Of a DNA stretch of 64,000 nt, positions 42,619 to 51,348 are shown in pieces (position 1 is the first letter of the stretch; each line of letters opens with the position of its first letter). The stretch is taken from positions 186,001-250,000 of the forward strand of contig NZ_JBCDMW010000019.1 of NCBI RefSeq assembly GCF_038433155.1, written 5' to 3'. The translations under genes were made by a program, and so were the position numbers. The DNA is from Luteococcus sp038433155. Lineage in GTDB: Bacteria; Actinomycetota; Actinomycetes; Propionibacteriales; Propionibacteriaceae. The notes under the pieces are model-generated. The model did not search any database. It saw nothing but the letters and a program-made list of their open reading frames with translations, and was not told the origin of the DNA.

Positions 42619-43641
42619 TCACCGCGGCACGATCCGGGCCCAGTTGGAACCCTTCCCGTTGGCTGCCTGGGCCACCCGCACCAGCTGGCCGTTCTCCTCG
42701 AGGCGGAACAGACTCACCTGCTCGGACTTCTCGCCGGGGCAGAGCACGTGGTTCTCATCCGGGGTGACGCAGAACCCGCGGGGCTGCTTCTCGGTCTCGG
42801 TCAGGCAGACCGGCTCGGCCAGGGTGCCGTCGTCGGCCACCGGCAGGACGGCCAGGGTGGATTCGGTGCGCTCGCTGACCACCAGCCAGCGGCCCTCGGG
42901 CCCGGCCAGGTGGAGGTCGGCGCCCCAGACGTAGTGGTTCTGGACAGGGTCCTCGTCGATCACGCTGGGCTTGAGGCCGCGATCCGTGACGTGGGCGACG
43001 ACCCGTTGCTGCAGCGCCAACACGCCGGTGTGCGGATCCCGCACGTAGCGCAGCACCTCGCCGGTGAACTCGGTGACGACGTAGACGGCGCGGCCTCCGG
43101 GGGTGATCACCAGGTGGCGCGGGCCGGAACCCGCCGGAGCGGCGACGGTTGGGGTGGGCAGCGGCTCCAGCCGACCGTCGTCGGTGAGCCGATAGCAGGC
43201 AATCAGGTCCTGCCCCAGGGAGACGAAGTAGCAGTAGCCGTCGATCTCCGCGACGCTGTGCAGCCGCTGGTACTCGATGCTGGCGGTGGGCTCACCCAGC
43301 TGTCCGTCACTGATCGCCCAGACCAGGCCGCGGCCGCCGCCGTAGTCGGCGCCCAGCAGGTAGCGTCCGTCGGCGGTGACGGTCAGGTAGCTGGGGTGGG
43401 TGGGCAGCGGGTGGTGCGCGGTCTGCGTCCAGGTGCCGGACTCGGGGTCCAGCTCCAGGGTGGCGACGCCGGTAGGTTCCTTGAGCGAGACGTAGGCCCG
43501 GCGATTGCTGGCGTCGACGGCCATCGCCGAAACACCCTTGCCGATCGGGCTGGTGGCCAGCGGGGTCAGTTTCTCCCCATCCAGGGTGAAGGTGGTGATG
43601 GTGCCGTCACCGGCGCAGGTGGTGCTCGCGATCTGGGTCAT
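42619..43641 (-). CDS. Lactonase family protein (6-phosphogluconolactonase/YbhE-like beta-propeller)
   Basis: 340 residues of repeating beta-blades (GRAYVS..., YLTVTADGRYLLGADYGGG, HLVITPGGRAVYVV, GFCVTPDENHVL). The family includes 6-phosphogluconolactonase and carboxymuconate cyclase; GPRHLVITP is a hallmark. It likely opens a sugar lactone in the cytoplasm. It starts in an ATGA overlap with the acetyltransferase gene, yet also has its own -10 (TAGGAT six bases before the ATG), so it could be expressed alone as a leaderless message. Confidence 0.85.
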   Translation of the reverse strand: MTQIASTTCAGDGTITTFTLDGEKLTPLATSPIGKGVSAMAVDASNRRAYVSLKEPTGVATLELDPESGTWTQTAHHPLPTHPSYLTVTADGRYLLGADYGGGRGLVWAISDGQLGEPTASIEYQRLHSVAEIDGYCYFVSLGQDLIACYRLTDDGRLEPLPTPTVAAPAGSGPRHLVITPGGRAVYVVTEFTGEVLRYVRDPHTGVLALQQRVVAHVTDRGLKPSVIDEDPVQNHYVWGADLHLAGPEGRWLVVSERTESTLAVLPVADDGTLAEPVCLTETEKQPRGFCVTPDENHVLCPGEKSEQVSLFRLEENGQLVRVAQAANGKGSNWARIVPR

Positions 43642-44207
43642 GACTCGATCCTACGGATCACCCGCGCGGGCACCCCGGCCACCACCGTGCGGGCCGGTAC
43701 GTCCTTGGTCACCACGGAACCGGCCCCGATGATCGCGCCGTCGCCAATGGTGACGCCGGGAACCACCGTCACCCGGGCTCCGAACCAGACGTCGGAACCG
43801 ACGTGGATGGGGGCGGGCAGCATGTCGCCGCGCCGCTCCGGCTCAGTGCCGTGGTTGAGCGTGGTGAAGATGCAGTTGTGCCCCACCAGGCTGCGGTCAC
43901 CGATCCAGATGCCGCCGGTGTCCTGGAAGAAGCAACCCTGATTGATGAAGACACCCTCACCCAGGTGCAGGTTCTGCCCGAACTCGGAGTGCAGCGGCGG
44001 GAAGAGACTCACCGATTCGGGCAGGTCACGGCCGGTGAGCTCCGCCAGCAGGGCACGGGTGCGATCCGGATCTCCACCGGAGGCGTTCAGGCGCGTGGTG
44101 ATCTCCAAGGCGCGGGAGGCGGCCGAGTGCATGAACTGATGGGCTTCGGAGCCGGCCACGAGTCGCTCCTGCCGAGCCACCAGCTCAAGGAATTCGTCGA
44201 GTTGCAT
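43638..44207 (-). CDS. Maltose/galactoside O-acetyltransferase (hexapeptide repeat)
   Basis: 189 residues. Left-handed beta-helix of Maa/LacA type: N-terminal maltose-transacetylase helical domain, then NQGCFFQDTGGIWIGDRSLVGHNC, TLNHG with the catalytic His, GSDVWFGARVTVVPGVTIGDGAIIGAGSVV. It acetylates the 6-OH of sugars with acetyl-CoA, probably to detoxify non-metabolised sugars. ATG 44207 is chosen because GGAGG lies eight bases upstream; two earlier in-frame ATGs overlap that site. Confidence 0.9.
   Translation of the reverse strand: MQLDEFLELVARQERLVAGSEAHQFMHSAASRALEITTRLNASGGDPDRTRALLAELTGRDLPESVSLFPPLHSEFGQNLHLGEGVFINQGCFFQDTGGIWIGDRSLVGHNCIFTTLNHGTEPERRGDMLPAPIHVGSDVWFGARVTVVPGVTIGDGAIIGAGSVVTKDVPARTVVAGVPARVIRRIES
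43648..43653 (-). promoter_or_regulatory. -10 element TAGGAT for leaderless lactonase mRNA
   Basis: On the minus strand TAGGAT, six bases (CGAGTC), then ATG at 43641. It lies inside the 3' end of the acetyltransferase gene, so would be an internal promoter. Confidence 0.45.
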
Positions 44208-44238
44208 GGTCATGTCCTCCATTCTGGTTGGCCAGCGC

Positions 44239-44275
44239 CAGGGGGGTGGTTGCCACCAGCGCAGCCACCCCCCTG
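44239..44275 (-). terminator. Hairpin after the phospho-beta-glucosidase gene
   Basis: Perfect 11-base arms (44239-44249 and 44265-44275) around a 15-base loop, 9 bases after the glucosidase stop. It separates the PTS operon from the acetyltransferase gene on the same strand. No T-run follows. Confidence 0.65.
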
Positions 44276-44283
44276 ACCGAGGT

Positions 44284-45648
44284 TCAGGACAAGTCCTGGC
44301 CGTTCGAGTCGATCACCTTGCGATACCACGCAAAGCTCTTCTTCTTGATCCGGGCCAGGTCCCTCTCGTCATCATTGGTCCGGTTGATGTAGACGAAGCC
44401 GTACCGCTTGAGGAAGCCCTCATGGGTTGAGATCAGGTCCAAGGCAGACCAGGGGTGGTAGCCGAGGATCGGCACACCGGTCTCGATGGCGGCATGCATC
44501 TGTGCGATGTGGTTGCGCAGGTACTCGATCCGATAGTCGTCCTCCACGGTGCCGTCCACCAGCTCGTCACGTTCGCCCAGCCCGTTCTCGGTTACGATCA
44601 TCGGCAGGTTGTAGCGGGAGTGGATCTCCTGGAAGGTGGTGCGGAAGCCGATCGGATCGATCGGCCAGCCACTGAACTGGGTCTTGGCCAGGTTGGGGTT
44701 GTCCACCACCTTGCCAGGGCCGTGGATCTCGCCCTTCTCGTCCACCAGCGTCTCGCCCTCGACGTAGGCCACCGTCTCCGAGTTGTAGTAGTTGAAGGCG
44801 ATGAAGTCGGGCTTGCCGCTCCGCATCACCTCCAGATCCTCCTCCGTGACCTCCAGGGAGTAGCCCGCCCGCTTGATGTAGTCCAGCGCCAAGGTGTTGT
44901 AACGCCCGTGCACGGCCGCATCCAGGTAGATCCAGTTGCGGACCGCCGCGTAGTACTGGGCGGCCAGAATGTCCTTGGGGTCACAGGTCAGCGGGTTGAT
45001 GTAGCTGATGTTCGGGGCGGGGCCGATCTTGGCCTCGGGCAGGAGCTCGTGACAGGCGGCCATGGCGGCGCTCTGGGCGACGAACATGTTGTGGTTGGCC
45101 TGATAGAGCGGGTAGTCGCCCAGGTCGTCGGTGCCGATCACGTGCTGCGGCACCAGCGTCATCATGTTCTGTTCATTGATGGTCTGCCACCAGATGATCC
45201 GATCACCGAATTCCTTGAAGCAAACCTTGGCGAACTCGACGAAGGCGTCGGCGGTGGCACGGCTGGCCCAACCACCCTGTTCCTGCAAAGCCTGCGGCAG
45301 GTCAAAGTGGTAGAGGGTGGCGATCGGCGTGATCCCCTTGCTGACCAGCTCGTTGATCAGGTTGTTATAGAACTCGATGCCCTTGGGGTTCACCTCACCG
45401 GTGCCCTCGGGGAAGATCCGGGTCCAGGCGATGGAGAAGCGGTAGGACTTGAGGCCCAGTTCGGCGAACAGGGCGACGTCCTCGACGTAGCGGTGGTAGT
45501 GGTCCGAACAGACAGTGAAGTCCGGAGTGCCCTCGGGCACCTGTTTCACGTCCTGCACGCTGGGGCCCTTGCCGTCCTCACGGCTGCCACCCTCGATCTG
45601 ATAGGCGCTGCTGGAAGCACCCCAGAAGAAATCGCTCGGGAAAGTCAT
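44284..45648 (-). CDS. 6-phospho-beta-glucosidase (GH1)
   Basis: 454 residues, usual GH1 length. Hydrolyses phosphorylated beta-glucosides (cellobiose-6-phosphate and similar) brought in by the PTS. N-terminal signature FFWGASSSAYQIEGG; acid/base E159 in TINEQN (the usual NEP is NEQ here); nucleophile E354 in IVTENGLG. The late LKRYGFVYINR block is typical of 6-phospho-glycosidases, where the Lys and Tyr hold the phosphate. It overlaps the EIIC gene by 4 bases (ATGA). Confidence 0.92.
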   Translation of the reverse strand: MTFPSDFFWGASSSAYQIEGGSREDGKGPSVQDVKQVPEGTPDFTVCSDHYHRYVEDVALFAELGLKSYRFSIAWTRIFPEGTGEVNPKGIEFYNNLINELVSKGITPIATLYHFDLPQALQEQGGWASRATADAFVEFAKVCFKEFGDRIIWWQTINEQNMMTLVPQHVIGTDDLGDYPLYQANHNMFVAQSAAMAACHELLPEAKIGPAPNISYINPLTCDPKDILAAQYYAAVRNWIYLDAAVHGRYNTLALDYIKRAGYSLEVTEEDLEVMRSGKPDFIAFNYYNSETVAYVEGETLVDEKGEIHGPGKVVDNPNLAKTQFSGWPIDPIGFRTTFQEIHSRYNLPMIVTENGLGERDELVDGTVEDDYRIEYLRNHIAQMHAAIETGVPILGYHPWSALDLISTHEGFLKRYGFVYINRTNDDERDLARIKKKSFAWYRKVIDSNGQDLS

Positions 45649-47048
45649 GCCAGTTCCTCCTTCTCGACGCGGGTTGCGCCGGTGGTCTCGGATTCGGAGT
45701 CGGATTCGGACGTGGACAGTTCGGCAGCGGCCACCTCGGCCTGCTCGGCGTCGGCGGCGGCCTTCTCCTCGGCGAAGGCCAGAGAGTCCACCTTGCGGGC
45801 GAAGACGAAGTAGACGACGACGGACAGGAACATCAGGAAGGCCTGCAGCACCGCGTGCTTCCAGCCGCCCAACAACATGCCCGACAGGATCGGCGGGGTG
45901 GTCCAGGGCACCAGCACGGCGGTGAACAGTGGCACCAGACCGGTGTAGAGGGCGAAGTAGGTGACCAGCCCGTTGATCATGGGCATCACGAAGAAGGGGA
46001 TGGCCAGAAGCGGGTTCATCACGATCGGGGTGCCGAACAGGATCGGCTCGTTGATGTTGAAGATCGCTGGCGCACCACCCAGCTTGCCCAAGGTCTTGAA
46101 CTGGGCGCTCTTGGCAAAGACGAGCATGTAGATCACGATGCCGATGGTGACGCCGGAGCCGGTCATACCGATGTAACTGTCGATGAACTGCTGGGTGAGG
46201 ACGTGGCCGCCATTGGCGACGGTCAGCGCCTGACCGGCATCCAGGATCTTCTGGTTGTCCTGCATGTTGGCCAGGCCGATCGGCTGCATGATGCCGGAGA
46301 CGATCGAGGAGCCATGCACGCCGAAGAACCACAGCAGCGGAATGATGATACAGATGATGATGATGCCGCCCAGGCTGTCGGACAGGCCCTGCAGCGGGGT
46401 CTGGATGCCCTTGTAAATGGCCTCGATCATCGAGGTGTCGAAGTGGTTGAAGATGGCGAAGACGATGGCGCCGATGATCATGATGACCGTGCCGGGGATC
46501 AGCGAGGTGAAGGCGGTGGCCACATTCGGCGGCACGCCGTCGGGCATCTTGATGGTGATGTCCCGCTTGAGGAACCAGGTGTAGACGATGCCCACCATGT
46601 AAGCCACCAGGATGCCGCCGATCATGCCCTTGGAGCCGGTCCAGGCCAGCGGGATGACGCCGGTGATGGGTTCCTTCACGCCGTCGGCCAAGACCTGCAA
46701 CGGCGTCAGCAGGATCATGGTACAGGCCGCCCAAACCGCGGCGGGCAAGGCATCATAGCCCTCGTCACGCACCCAGGAGAAGGCGATGCCCATGCAGGCC
46801 ACCAGGCCCAGCATGTCGAAGGTGGCTGTGTAGATCTGCATGAAGGGCTCGTACAGGCCCACCGACTTCTCCCACTCAACCACCGCGGTAACCGGGAAAT
46901 TGGCCAACAGCAGGAAGATCGCGCCGACGATCGTCAGCGGCATCACGAACATCATGCCGTTCTTCAACGCCTGCACCGGGCGGGTGTTGACGAACTTGAG
47001 GATCGGGGTGATCACCTTGTCATTGATGACATCCATCGATTGGGCCAT
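45645..47048 (-). CDS. PTS lactose/cellobiose-family EIIC permease
   Basis: 467 residues, about ten helices. CelB-like EIIC that moves a beta-glucoside across the membrane as it is phosphorylated. ALKNGMMFVMPLTIVGAIF at the N-terminus, GGHVLTQQFIDSYIGMTGSG, and FNINEPILFGTPIVMNP are characteristic. The Ala/Glu/Ser tail (about 430-467) is acidic and probably disordered. AAGGAGA precedes ATG 47048. It is divergent from the EIIA-EIIB-regulator genes across a 192-base control region. Confidence 0.92.
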   Translation of the reverse strand: MAQSMDVINDKVITPILKFVNTRPVQALKNGMMFVMPLTIVGAIFLLLANFPVTAVVEWEKSVGLYEPFMQIYTATFDMLGLVACMGIAFSWVRDEGYDALPAAVWAACTMILLTPLQVLADGVKEPITGVIPLAWTGSKGMIGGILVAYMVGIVYTWFLKRDITIKMPDGVPPNVATAFTSLIPGTVIMIIGAIVFAIFNHFDTSMIEAIYKGIQTPLQGLSDSLGGIIIICIIIPLLWFFGVHGSSIVSGIMQPIGLANMQDNQKILDAGQALTVANGGHVLTQQFIDSYIGMTGSGVTIGIVIYMLVFAKSAQFKTLGKLGGAPAIFNINEPILFGTPIVMNPLLAIPFFVMPMINGLVTYFALYTGLVPLFTAVLVPWTTPPILSGMLLGGWKHAVLQAFLMFLSVVVYFVFARKVDSLAFAEEKAAADAEQAEVAAAELSTSESDSESETTGATRVEKEELA

Positions 47049-47131
47049 CCCCAATCTCCTTTCTTGTGGTGGCTCCTCGTCGAGCCAAATCCAGCGTGCC
47101 CTCCGGCGTATAGGGCATTCCAACCAGCCTG

Positions 47132-47149
47132 CTTCCGCCATGGCGGAAG
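47132..47149. promoter_or_regulatory. Perfect 18-bp palindrome between the divergent PTS operons
   Basis: CTTCCGCCATGGCGGAAG is its own reverse complement. It lies midway between the EIIC start (47048) and the EIIA start (47241), close to a TAGGCT -10 for the rightward operon. Likely an operator for a DNA-binding regulator such as the PRD protein encoded at 47898, which has an N-terminal helix-turn-helix. Confidence 0.6.
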
Positions 47150-47181
47150 TCGCTCTGGTGGAAGCGCGGGTGTCTGCTTCC

Positions 47182-47187
47182 TAGGCT
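47182..47187 (+). promoter_or_regulatory. Candidate -10 TAGGCT for the EIIA-EIIB-regulator operon
   Basis: TAGGCT 53 bases before the EIIA ATG, giving a leader of about 45 bases that includes GGGAG. The 18-bp palindrome lies 32 bases upstream of it. Confidence 0.4.
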
Positions 47188-47240
47188 GGGCAGCACCCCG
47201 GCCGTCACGGTGGATGCCGGGAACCAGACAGGGAGAAGCC

Positions 47241-47567
47241 ATGGACCCCGCGGACTATGAAGTCGCGTTCAAGATCATTTCGGTTGCCGGCAATGCCAAG
47301 TCCTGCGCGATGATGGCCATCCGGGAGAGCCGAGAGGGCAATCTGGAGGAGGCGCAGAAGTTGTTGGCAGAGGCCGACACTGACCTGCACTCCGCGCACG
47401 ATTACCAGACCAAGATGCTCAGCCAGGAGGCCCGCGGCAATGCGGTTCCCCTGAACATCATTTTGATTCACGCCCAGGATCACCTGACCGGCGCCATGCT
47501 GGTCAGGGACCTGGCGGACGAGTTCATTGAGCTCAACACCCGTCTGGCCAGCGTCGGCCAGCACTGA
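47241..47567 (+). CDS. PTS lactose/cellobiose-specific EIIA
   Basis: 108 residues, all-helical LacF/CelC type, acting as a trimer. It passes phosphate from HPr to EIIB through H77 in ILIHAQDHLTGA. GGGAGAAGCC precedes ATG 47241. First gene of the rightward operon, 25 bases before EIIB. Confidence 0.93.
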   Translation: MDPADYEVAFKIISVAGNAKSCAMMAIRESREGNLEEAQKLLAEADTDLHSAHDYQTKMLSQEARGNAVPLNIILIHAQDHLTGAMLVRDLADEFIELNTRLASVGQH

Positions 47568-47592
47568 CCCAATCCGAAAAGGAGAAACACCC

Positions 47593-47892
47593 ATGAAGGT
47601 TCTGCTCGTGTGCGCGGCTGGAATGTCCACCAGCCTGCTGACCAACAACATGAAGAAGGTCGCCCAGCCCGGCGAGGAGGTGGCCGCCCTCCCGGTGGGT
47701 GAGCTGTCGGCAAACATCGACAAGTACGACGTCGTGCTTCTGGGCCCCCAGATCCGGTTCAAGGAAAAGGAAGTCAGGTCTCTTGCCGAGCCCAAGGGCA
47801 TCCCCTGCGCCGTGATGGACATGCGCGCCTACGGCATGATGGACGGCAAGGCCGCCATGGATCAGGCCCGAAAGCTCGTCGCAGCCAAGTAG
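47593..47892 (+). CDS. PTS lactose/cellobiose-specific EIIB
   Basis: 99 residues, CelA type. The phosphorylated cysteine is C7 in LLVCAAGMSTS, at the start of the P-loop. It phosphorylates the sugar while EIIC transports it. AAGGAGA precedes ATG 47593; the regulator gene follows after 5 bases. Confidence 0.93.
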   Translation: MKVLLVCAAGMSTSLLTNNMKKVAQPGEEVAALPVGELSANIDKYDVVLLGPQIRFKEKEVRSLAEPKGIPCAVMDMRAYGMMDGKAAMDQARKLVAAK

Positions 47893-47897
47893 TTCGC

Positions 47898-49805
47898 ATG
47901 CCACAGGACCGTCGTCGTGCGCTGCTCGCGGCCCTGAGCCGAGCTTCCCGCCCCCTGTCGGGCGAGGAGCTCGGCTCAATGCTGTCTGTTTCCAGCCGCA
48001 CGGTGCGCACCTACGTGAGCCAGCTCAATCAGGACGACGAGCTGGTTGCCACCAGCCACCAGGGCTATTCGTTGACGGCGACTGGCCGGGCGCAGGCCCT
48101 CAGCGCCCCCAGCCCCCGGCAGCAAACCTTCGATACCCCACAGCGTCGGCTCGGCTACTTGTGTCGGACCCTGCCGCAGAGCACAGAGCCGGTCGACTTC
48201 TACCAATTGGCCGCCCAGCTCTGTGTCAGCGATTCCACCCTGGAGGCTGACCTCTCCCGAGCCCGCGAAGTGCTGAGGGAACACGATGTCGTGCTCCGCC
48301 GAGATCACGAGAAGATCTGGGTGGACGGCGCGGAACGGAGCCGGCGTCGAGTGGTGCGACAGGTATTGCAACAGAATGGGCATGACATGGCGCCCGACTG
48401 GGATGCGATCGCCCAGGAGTTCACGCGGGTGGACCTGCCACATCTGCGACAGGCGGTGAGTGAGTGCGTCGCCGAGTCCGAAATCGAGATGAACGAGTAT
48501 GCGCTCGGTGATGTCGTGCTCCACCTGGTGGTCACGGTGGACCGCATTCAATCCGGCCACGTGATTCCAGAGAACGGCGCGCCTGTCGTCATCCGGGACT
48601 CCGCGGTGGAAGAGCTGTGCCGTCGGCTGGGCGAGAGGGTGGCGGGAGACAACGGTACGGAGCTGCCGGAAGCGGAACTCAATTCCCTGTACGCCGCCAT
48701 CGCGGTACGCACCGTCGGCCGTAGTCAGGTGAATTCTGCGGACCTGGTCTCCCCGGACATGCTGCAACTGGTAAGCAGCTCAATGGAGTGGGTGGCCCAG
48801 CGCTACCTGCTGGGCCCGCCTGACCGCGCGATGCTGCTCAAGCTGGCGGTACACGTGGACAATGTGGTCGCCCGCGCACGTTCCGGCGTCGCCCTGGCCC
48901 ATCCGCTGGGATCTGCCTTCCGACACAGCCATCCACTCGTGCACGAGCTGGCCCTCGCCTTCGCGGAGAGGCTGGAGGAGGCTCTGGGTGTCGAGATTTC
49001 CCCCAGCGAGGTGGACTACCTGTCCCTGCACATGGGCATGCTCTACATGACCTTTCTGGAGCAACGCGACCTGCCGACGATCACTCTGGTGGCCCCCCGC
49101 TACCACGGACTGGAGGAGACCCTGACCACGAGACTGGCCGATTCGCTCCGCGGCAAGGCGGTGTTGGAGCGCACCCTGAACTCCTGGGATGGGGGTCGCG
49201 ATCAGGTCACCAGCGACTTGATGGTCTCTTGCATCCCCTTGCCAGCGGTGGATGCGCCAGTGGTGCAGATCAGCCCGCTGCTGCCGCATGCCGACGTCGA
49301 CCGGATCCTGCGCGCGGCCCGGACCGAGCGGGAACGGCTCGGACGGGAGCGGATGGTGACCCTGCTGCGCACCTTGATCGACCCGTCACTCTTCCTGCAC
49401 GTCGAGGCCGTGCCCACCAAGCGGGAGGCACTGACGTTGATGTGCGCCCGGTTGGAGGAGCAGGGCTATGTGGACGAGGGTTTCCTTGAGGACTGCATGG
49501 ACCGGGAGCGTCGCTCCCCCACCTCCTTCGGCGGCGCCTTCGCGATTCCGCACTCCATGCGAATGGACGCCAAGGCCACCGGGGTTGCAGTGCTGGTCAG
49601 CGACCGCGGGATTCCGTGGGGACCGTCAAGCGTGCGGGTGGTGCTGCTCTTCTCATTGTCCGAGGCGGGCCGACGCTCCTTCCGCGACGGACTGGACGAG
49701 ATCATCCGCCTTCTGGGGGAGCCAGGCACGGTGGAGGCGCTGGGCGCAACCACCACCGCGGAGGACTTCCTGGCGGTGCTGAACCGAGCCAGCCAGGCAA
49801 GGTGA
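47898..49805 (+). CDS. PRD-containing PTS regulator (LicR/MtlR-like) with EIIB- and EIIA-like domains
   Basis: 635 residues. Layout: winged helix-turn-helix (about 1-65), second HTH-like segment (about 85-150), PRD1 (about 175-285), PRD2 (about 290-395, with H319 and H378), EIIB-like (about 393-475), EIIA type-2-like domain (about 490-635, H552 in AIPHSM). Such activators turn on a PTS operon when its EII proteins stop phosphorylating them. The EIIB-like domain has lost the usual Cys: the strand reads LVAPRYHG, so phosphorylation there cannot happen. It lies 5 bases behind the EIIB gene and probably controls both divergent operons. Confidence 0.9.
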   Translation: MPQDRRRALLAALSRASRPLSGEELGSMLSVSSRTVRTYVSQLNQDDELVATSHQGYSLTATGRAQALSAPSPRQQTFDTPQRRLGYLCRTLPQSTEPVDFYQLAAQLCVSDSTLEADLSRAREVLREHDVVLRRDHEKIWVDGAERSRRRVVRQVLQQNGHDMAPDWDAIAQEFTRVDLPHLRQAVSECVAESEIEMNEYALGDVVLHLVVTVDRIQSGHVIPENGAPVVIRDSAVEELCRRLGERVAGDNGTELPEAELNSLYAAIAVRTVGRSQVNSADLVSPDMLQLVSSSMEWVAQRYLLGPPDRAMLLKLAVHVDNVVARARSGVALAHPLGSAFRHSHPLVHELALAFAERLEEALGVEISPSEVDYLSLHMGMLYMTFLEQRDLPTITLVAPRYHGLEETLTTRLADSLRGKAVLERTLNSWDGGRDQVTSDLMVSCIPLPAVDAPVVQISPLLPHADVDRILRAARTERERLGRERMVTLLRTLIDPSLFLHVEAVPTKREALTLMCARLEEQGYVDEGFLEDCMDRERRSPTSFGGAFAIPHSMRMDAKATGVAVLVSDRGIPWGPSSVRVVLLFSLSEAGRRSFRDGLDEIIRLLGEPGTVEALGATTTAEDFLAVLNRASQAR

Positions 49806-49812
49806 TGACTTC

Positions 49813-49835
49813 GGCCCCCCCAGGAACGGGGGGTC
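49813..49835. terminator. GC-rich hairpin between regulator and efeB
   Basis: GGCCCCCC (49813-49820) pairs with GGGGGGTC (49828-49835), one G-T pair, 7-base loop. It is in a convergent gap 8 bases after the regulator stop, so it may end that transcript. No T-run. Confidence 0.4.
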
Positions 49836-49857
49836 CCTGCCCCTACCGAGTGACAAG

Positions 49858-50052
49858 TCACGGCTGCGCCCTGCCAGTGATCCTCGTCGAGACCGGGCGC
49901 CAGCAGCCGGACAACAGGTGCTGTCGCAACAGCGGCACCATGTCGGCAGAGCCGTGCACGAAGGCCTCCAGCCCGGCCAATTGCAGCTCGAGCTGCTCGG
50001 CGGGCAGCAGGACGGCTTCGCCACCGGGGGGTTTCGTCGCTGTGCAGGCCGC
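49858..50052 (-). other. In-frame open stretch after the efeB stop, no start codon
   Basis: Between efeB and its convergent neighbour the minus-strand frame of efeB stays open for 64 codons past the TGA, then ends at 49858. Codon choice looks coding: strong G/C at third positions, and an amphipathic segment (LPAEQLELQLAGLEAFV). There is no ATG or GTG near its start. It could be a decayed small gene or chance; EfeB itself ends where the family normally does. Confidence 0.2.
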
Positions 50053-51348
50053 TCAGGTGAAGAGCGCCTGGCCGACGAACTCGCCAGCCTGGACCCCCGG
50101 GGGCACCGCGAACAGCCCGGAGCCGACGTGCTGCAGGTATTCCTGCATCAGGTCGGAGCGGGACATCTTGGTCTGCATCGGGATGTAGTGGGTGCGCGGG
50201 TCGGTGACGAAGGCGATGAAGAACAGCCCCGCCGCCAGGCGGCCGAACTCATCATTGCCGTCGACATAGTTGTACCCGCGACGCAGCAGCCGCACACCCT
50301 TGTTCTGGGTGGGGTGGGCGATCCCGACGTGGCTCTGCAAGGACACCAGCGGCTTGCCCTCCCGACCCGTGAGCGAGAAGTCCGGCTGGCTGAACTCGGT
50401 GCCGCCGCTCAGCGGCGCTCCCTCCGCCTTGGTCCGGCCGACGATCCCCTCCTGCTCGCGCAGGCTGGCCCGATCCCAGGTCTCGATCCGCATCGCGATC
50501 TTGCGGGCCACCAGGTAGCTACCGCCCTCCAGCCACGACGCGTTGGCGTCGGCGCCGGTGGGCACCCAGACGTGCTGGTCGATCGCGTCGGTCTCCTCGG
50601 CGCGCAATCCCATGGTGCCGTCCTTGAAGCCGAACAGGTTGCGCGGGGTGCTCTGCGCGTCGGAGGTGGACGACGTGCGCCCGAAGCCCAGCTGTGACCA
50701 GCGCAACCGCGCCCGGCCCATCGCGATCCGGGTGAGATTGCGCACCGCGTGCACCGCCACCTGCGGGTCGTCGGAACAGGCCTGGATGCACAGGTCGCCG
50801 TCGCTCAATTGTGGGCGCAGGTTGTCGCCCGGGAAGTGCGGCAGCCGGGTCAGGGCCGCGGGCCGGCGCGAGCCCAGCCCGAAGCGGTCCTTGCCGCCGC
50901 CGTCGGCCGCCCCGAACAGCGTCGGACCGAAGCCGAAGGTGATGGTCAGCCCGGCCGGCGGCAGGCCGATCGCCTCGCCGGTGTCGTCCGGTGGAGCGTC
51001 GTAGGGCCCGGACAGCGGGCCCAGGCTGCCGGCGCCCAGACCGTCGGTCATCCGCTCGGCGGCATTGGTCCAGTCCGTCAGCAGCGCGATCAGGTCCTCC
51101 CGGGTGGTGCGGGGGTCCAGGTCGAAGGCCGCAAAGTGCATCCGGTCCTGCGCCGCGGTGATGATCCCGGCCTGATGGGCGCCGCGGAAGGGGTAGCGGC
51201 GCTCCGCCGGATTCTCGGGTGCCGCACCCGGGCCGCTGTCGGAGTGCGACGGGGTGAGCCGCGCCGCCGTGGAAAGTCCACCGGCGGCGATGGCCCCGGC
51301 GCCCGTCGCGCCCAACAGACCGCGACGGGACAGTCCGGAATCGCTCAC
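50053..51348 (-). CDS. efeB: Deferrochelatase/DyP-type peroxidase EfeB
   Basis: 431 residues. Tat signal at the N-terminus (SRRGLLGATGAGAIAAGG), then a DyP peroxidase fold: GFKDGT with the distal Asp, and the proximal haem histidine in SHVGIAHP. EfeB works with EfeO and EfeU in ferrous/ferric iron uptake and may draw iron from haem. The ATG overlaps the efeO stop. Last gene of the efeUOB operon. Confidence 0.94.
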   Translation of the reverse strand: MSDSGLSRRGLLGATGAGAIAAGGLSTAARLTPSHSDSGPGAAPENPAERRYPFRGAHQAGIITAAQDRMHFAAFDLDPRTTREDLIALLTDWTNAAERMTDGLGAGSLGPLSGPYDAPPDDTGEAIGLPPAGLTITFGFGPTLFGAADGGGKDRFGLGSRRPAALTRLPHFPGDNLRPQLSDGDLCIQACSDDPQVAVHAVRNLTRIAMGRARLRWSQLGFGRTSSTSDAQSTPRNLFGFKDGTMGLRAEETDAIDQHVWVPTGADANASWLEGGSYLVARKIAMRIETWDRASLREQEGIVGRTKAEGAPLSGGTEFSQPDFSLTGREGKPLVSLQSHVGIAHPTQNKGVRLLRRGYNYVDGNDEFGRLAAGLFFIAFVTDPRTHYIPMQTKMSRSDLMQEYLQHVGSGLFAVPPGVQAGEFVGQALFT

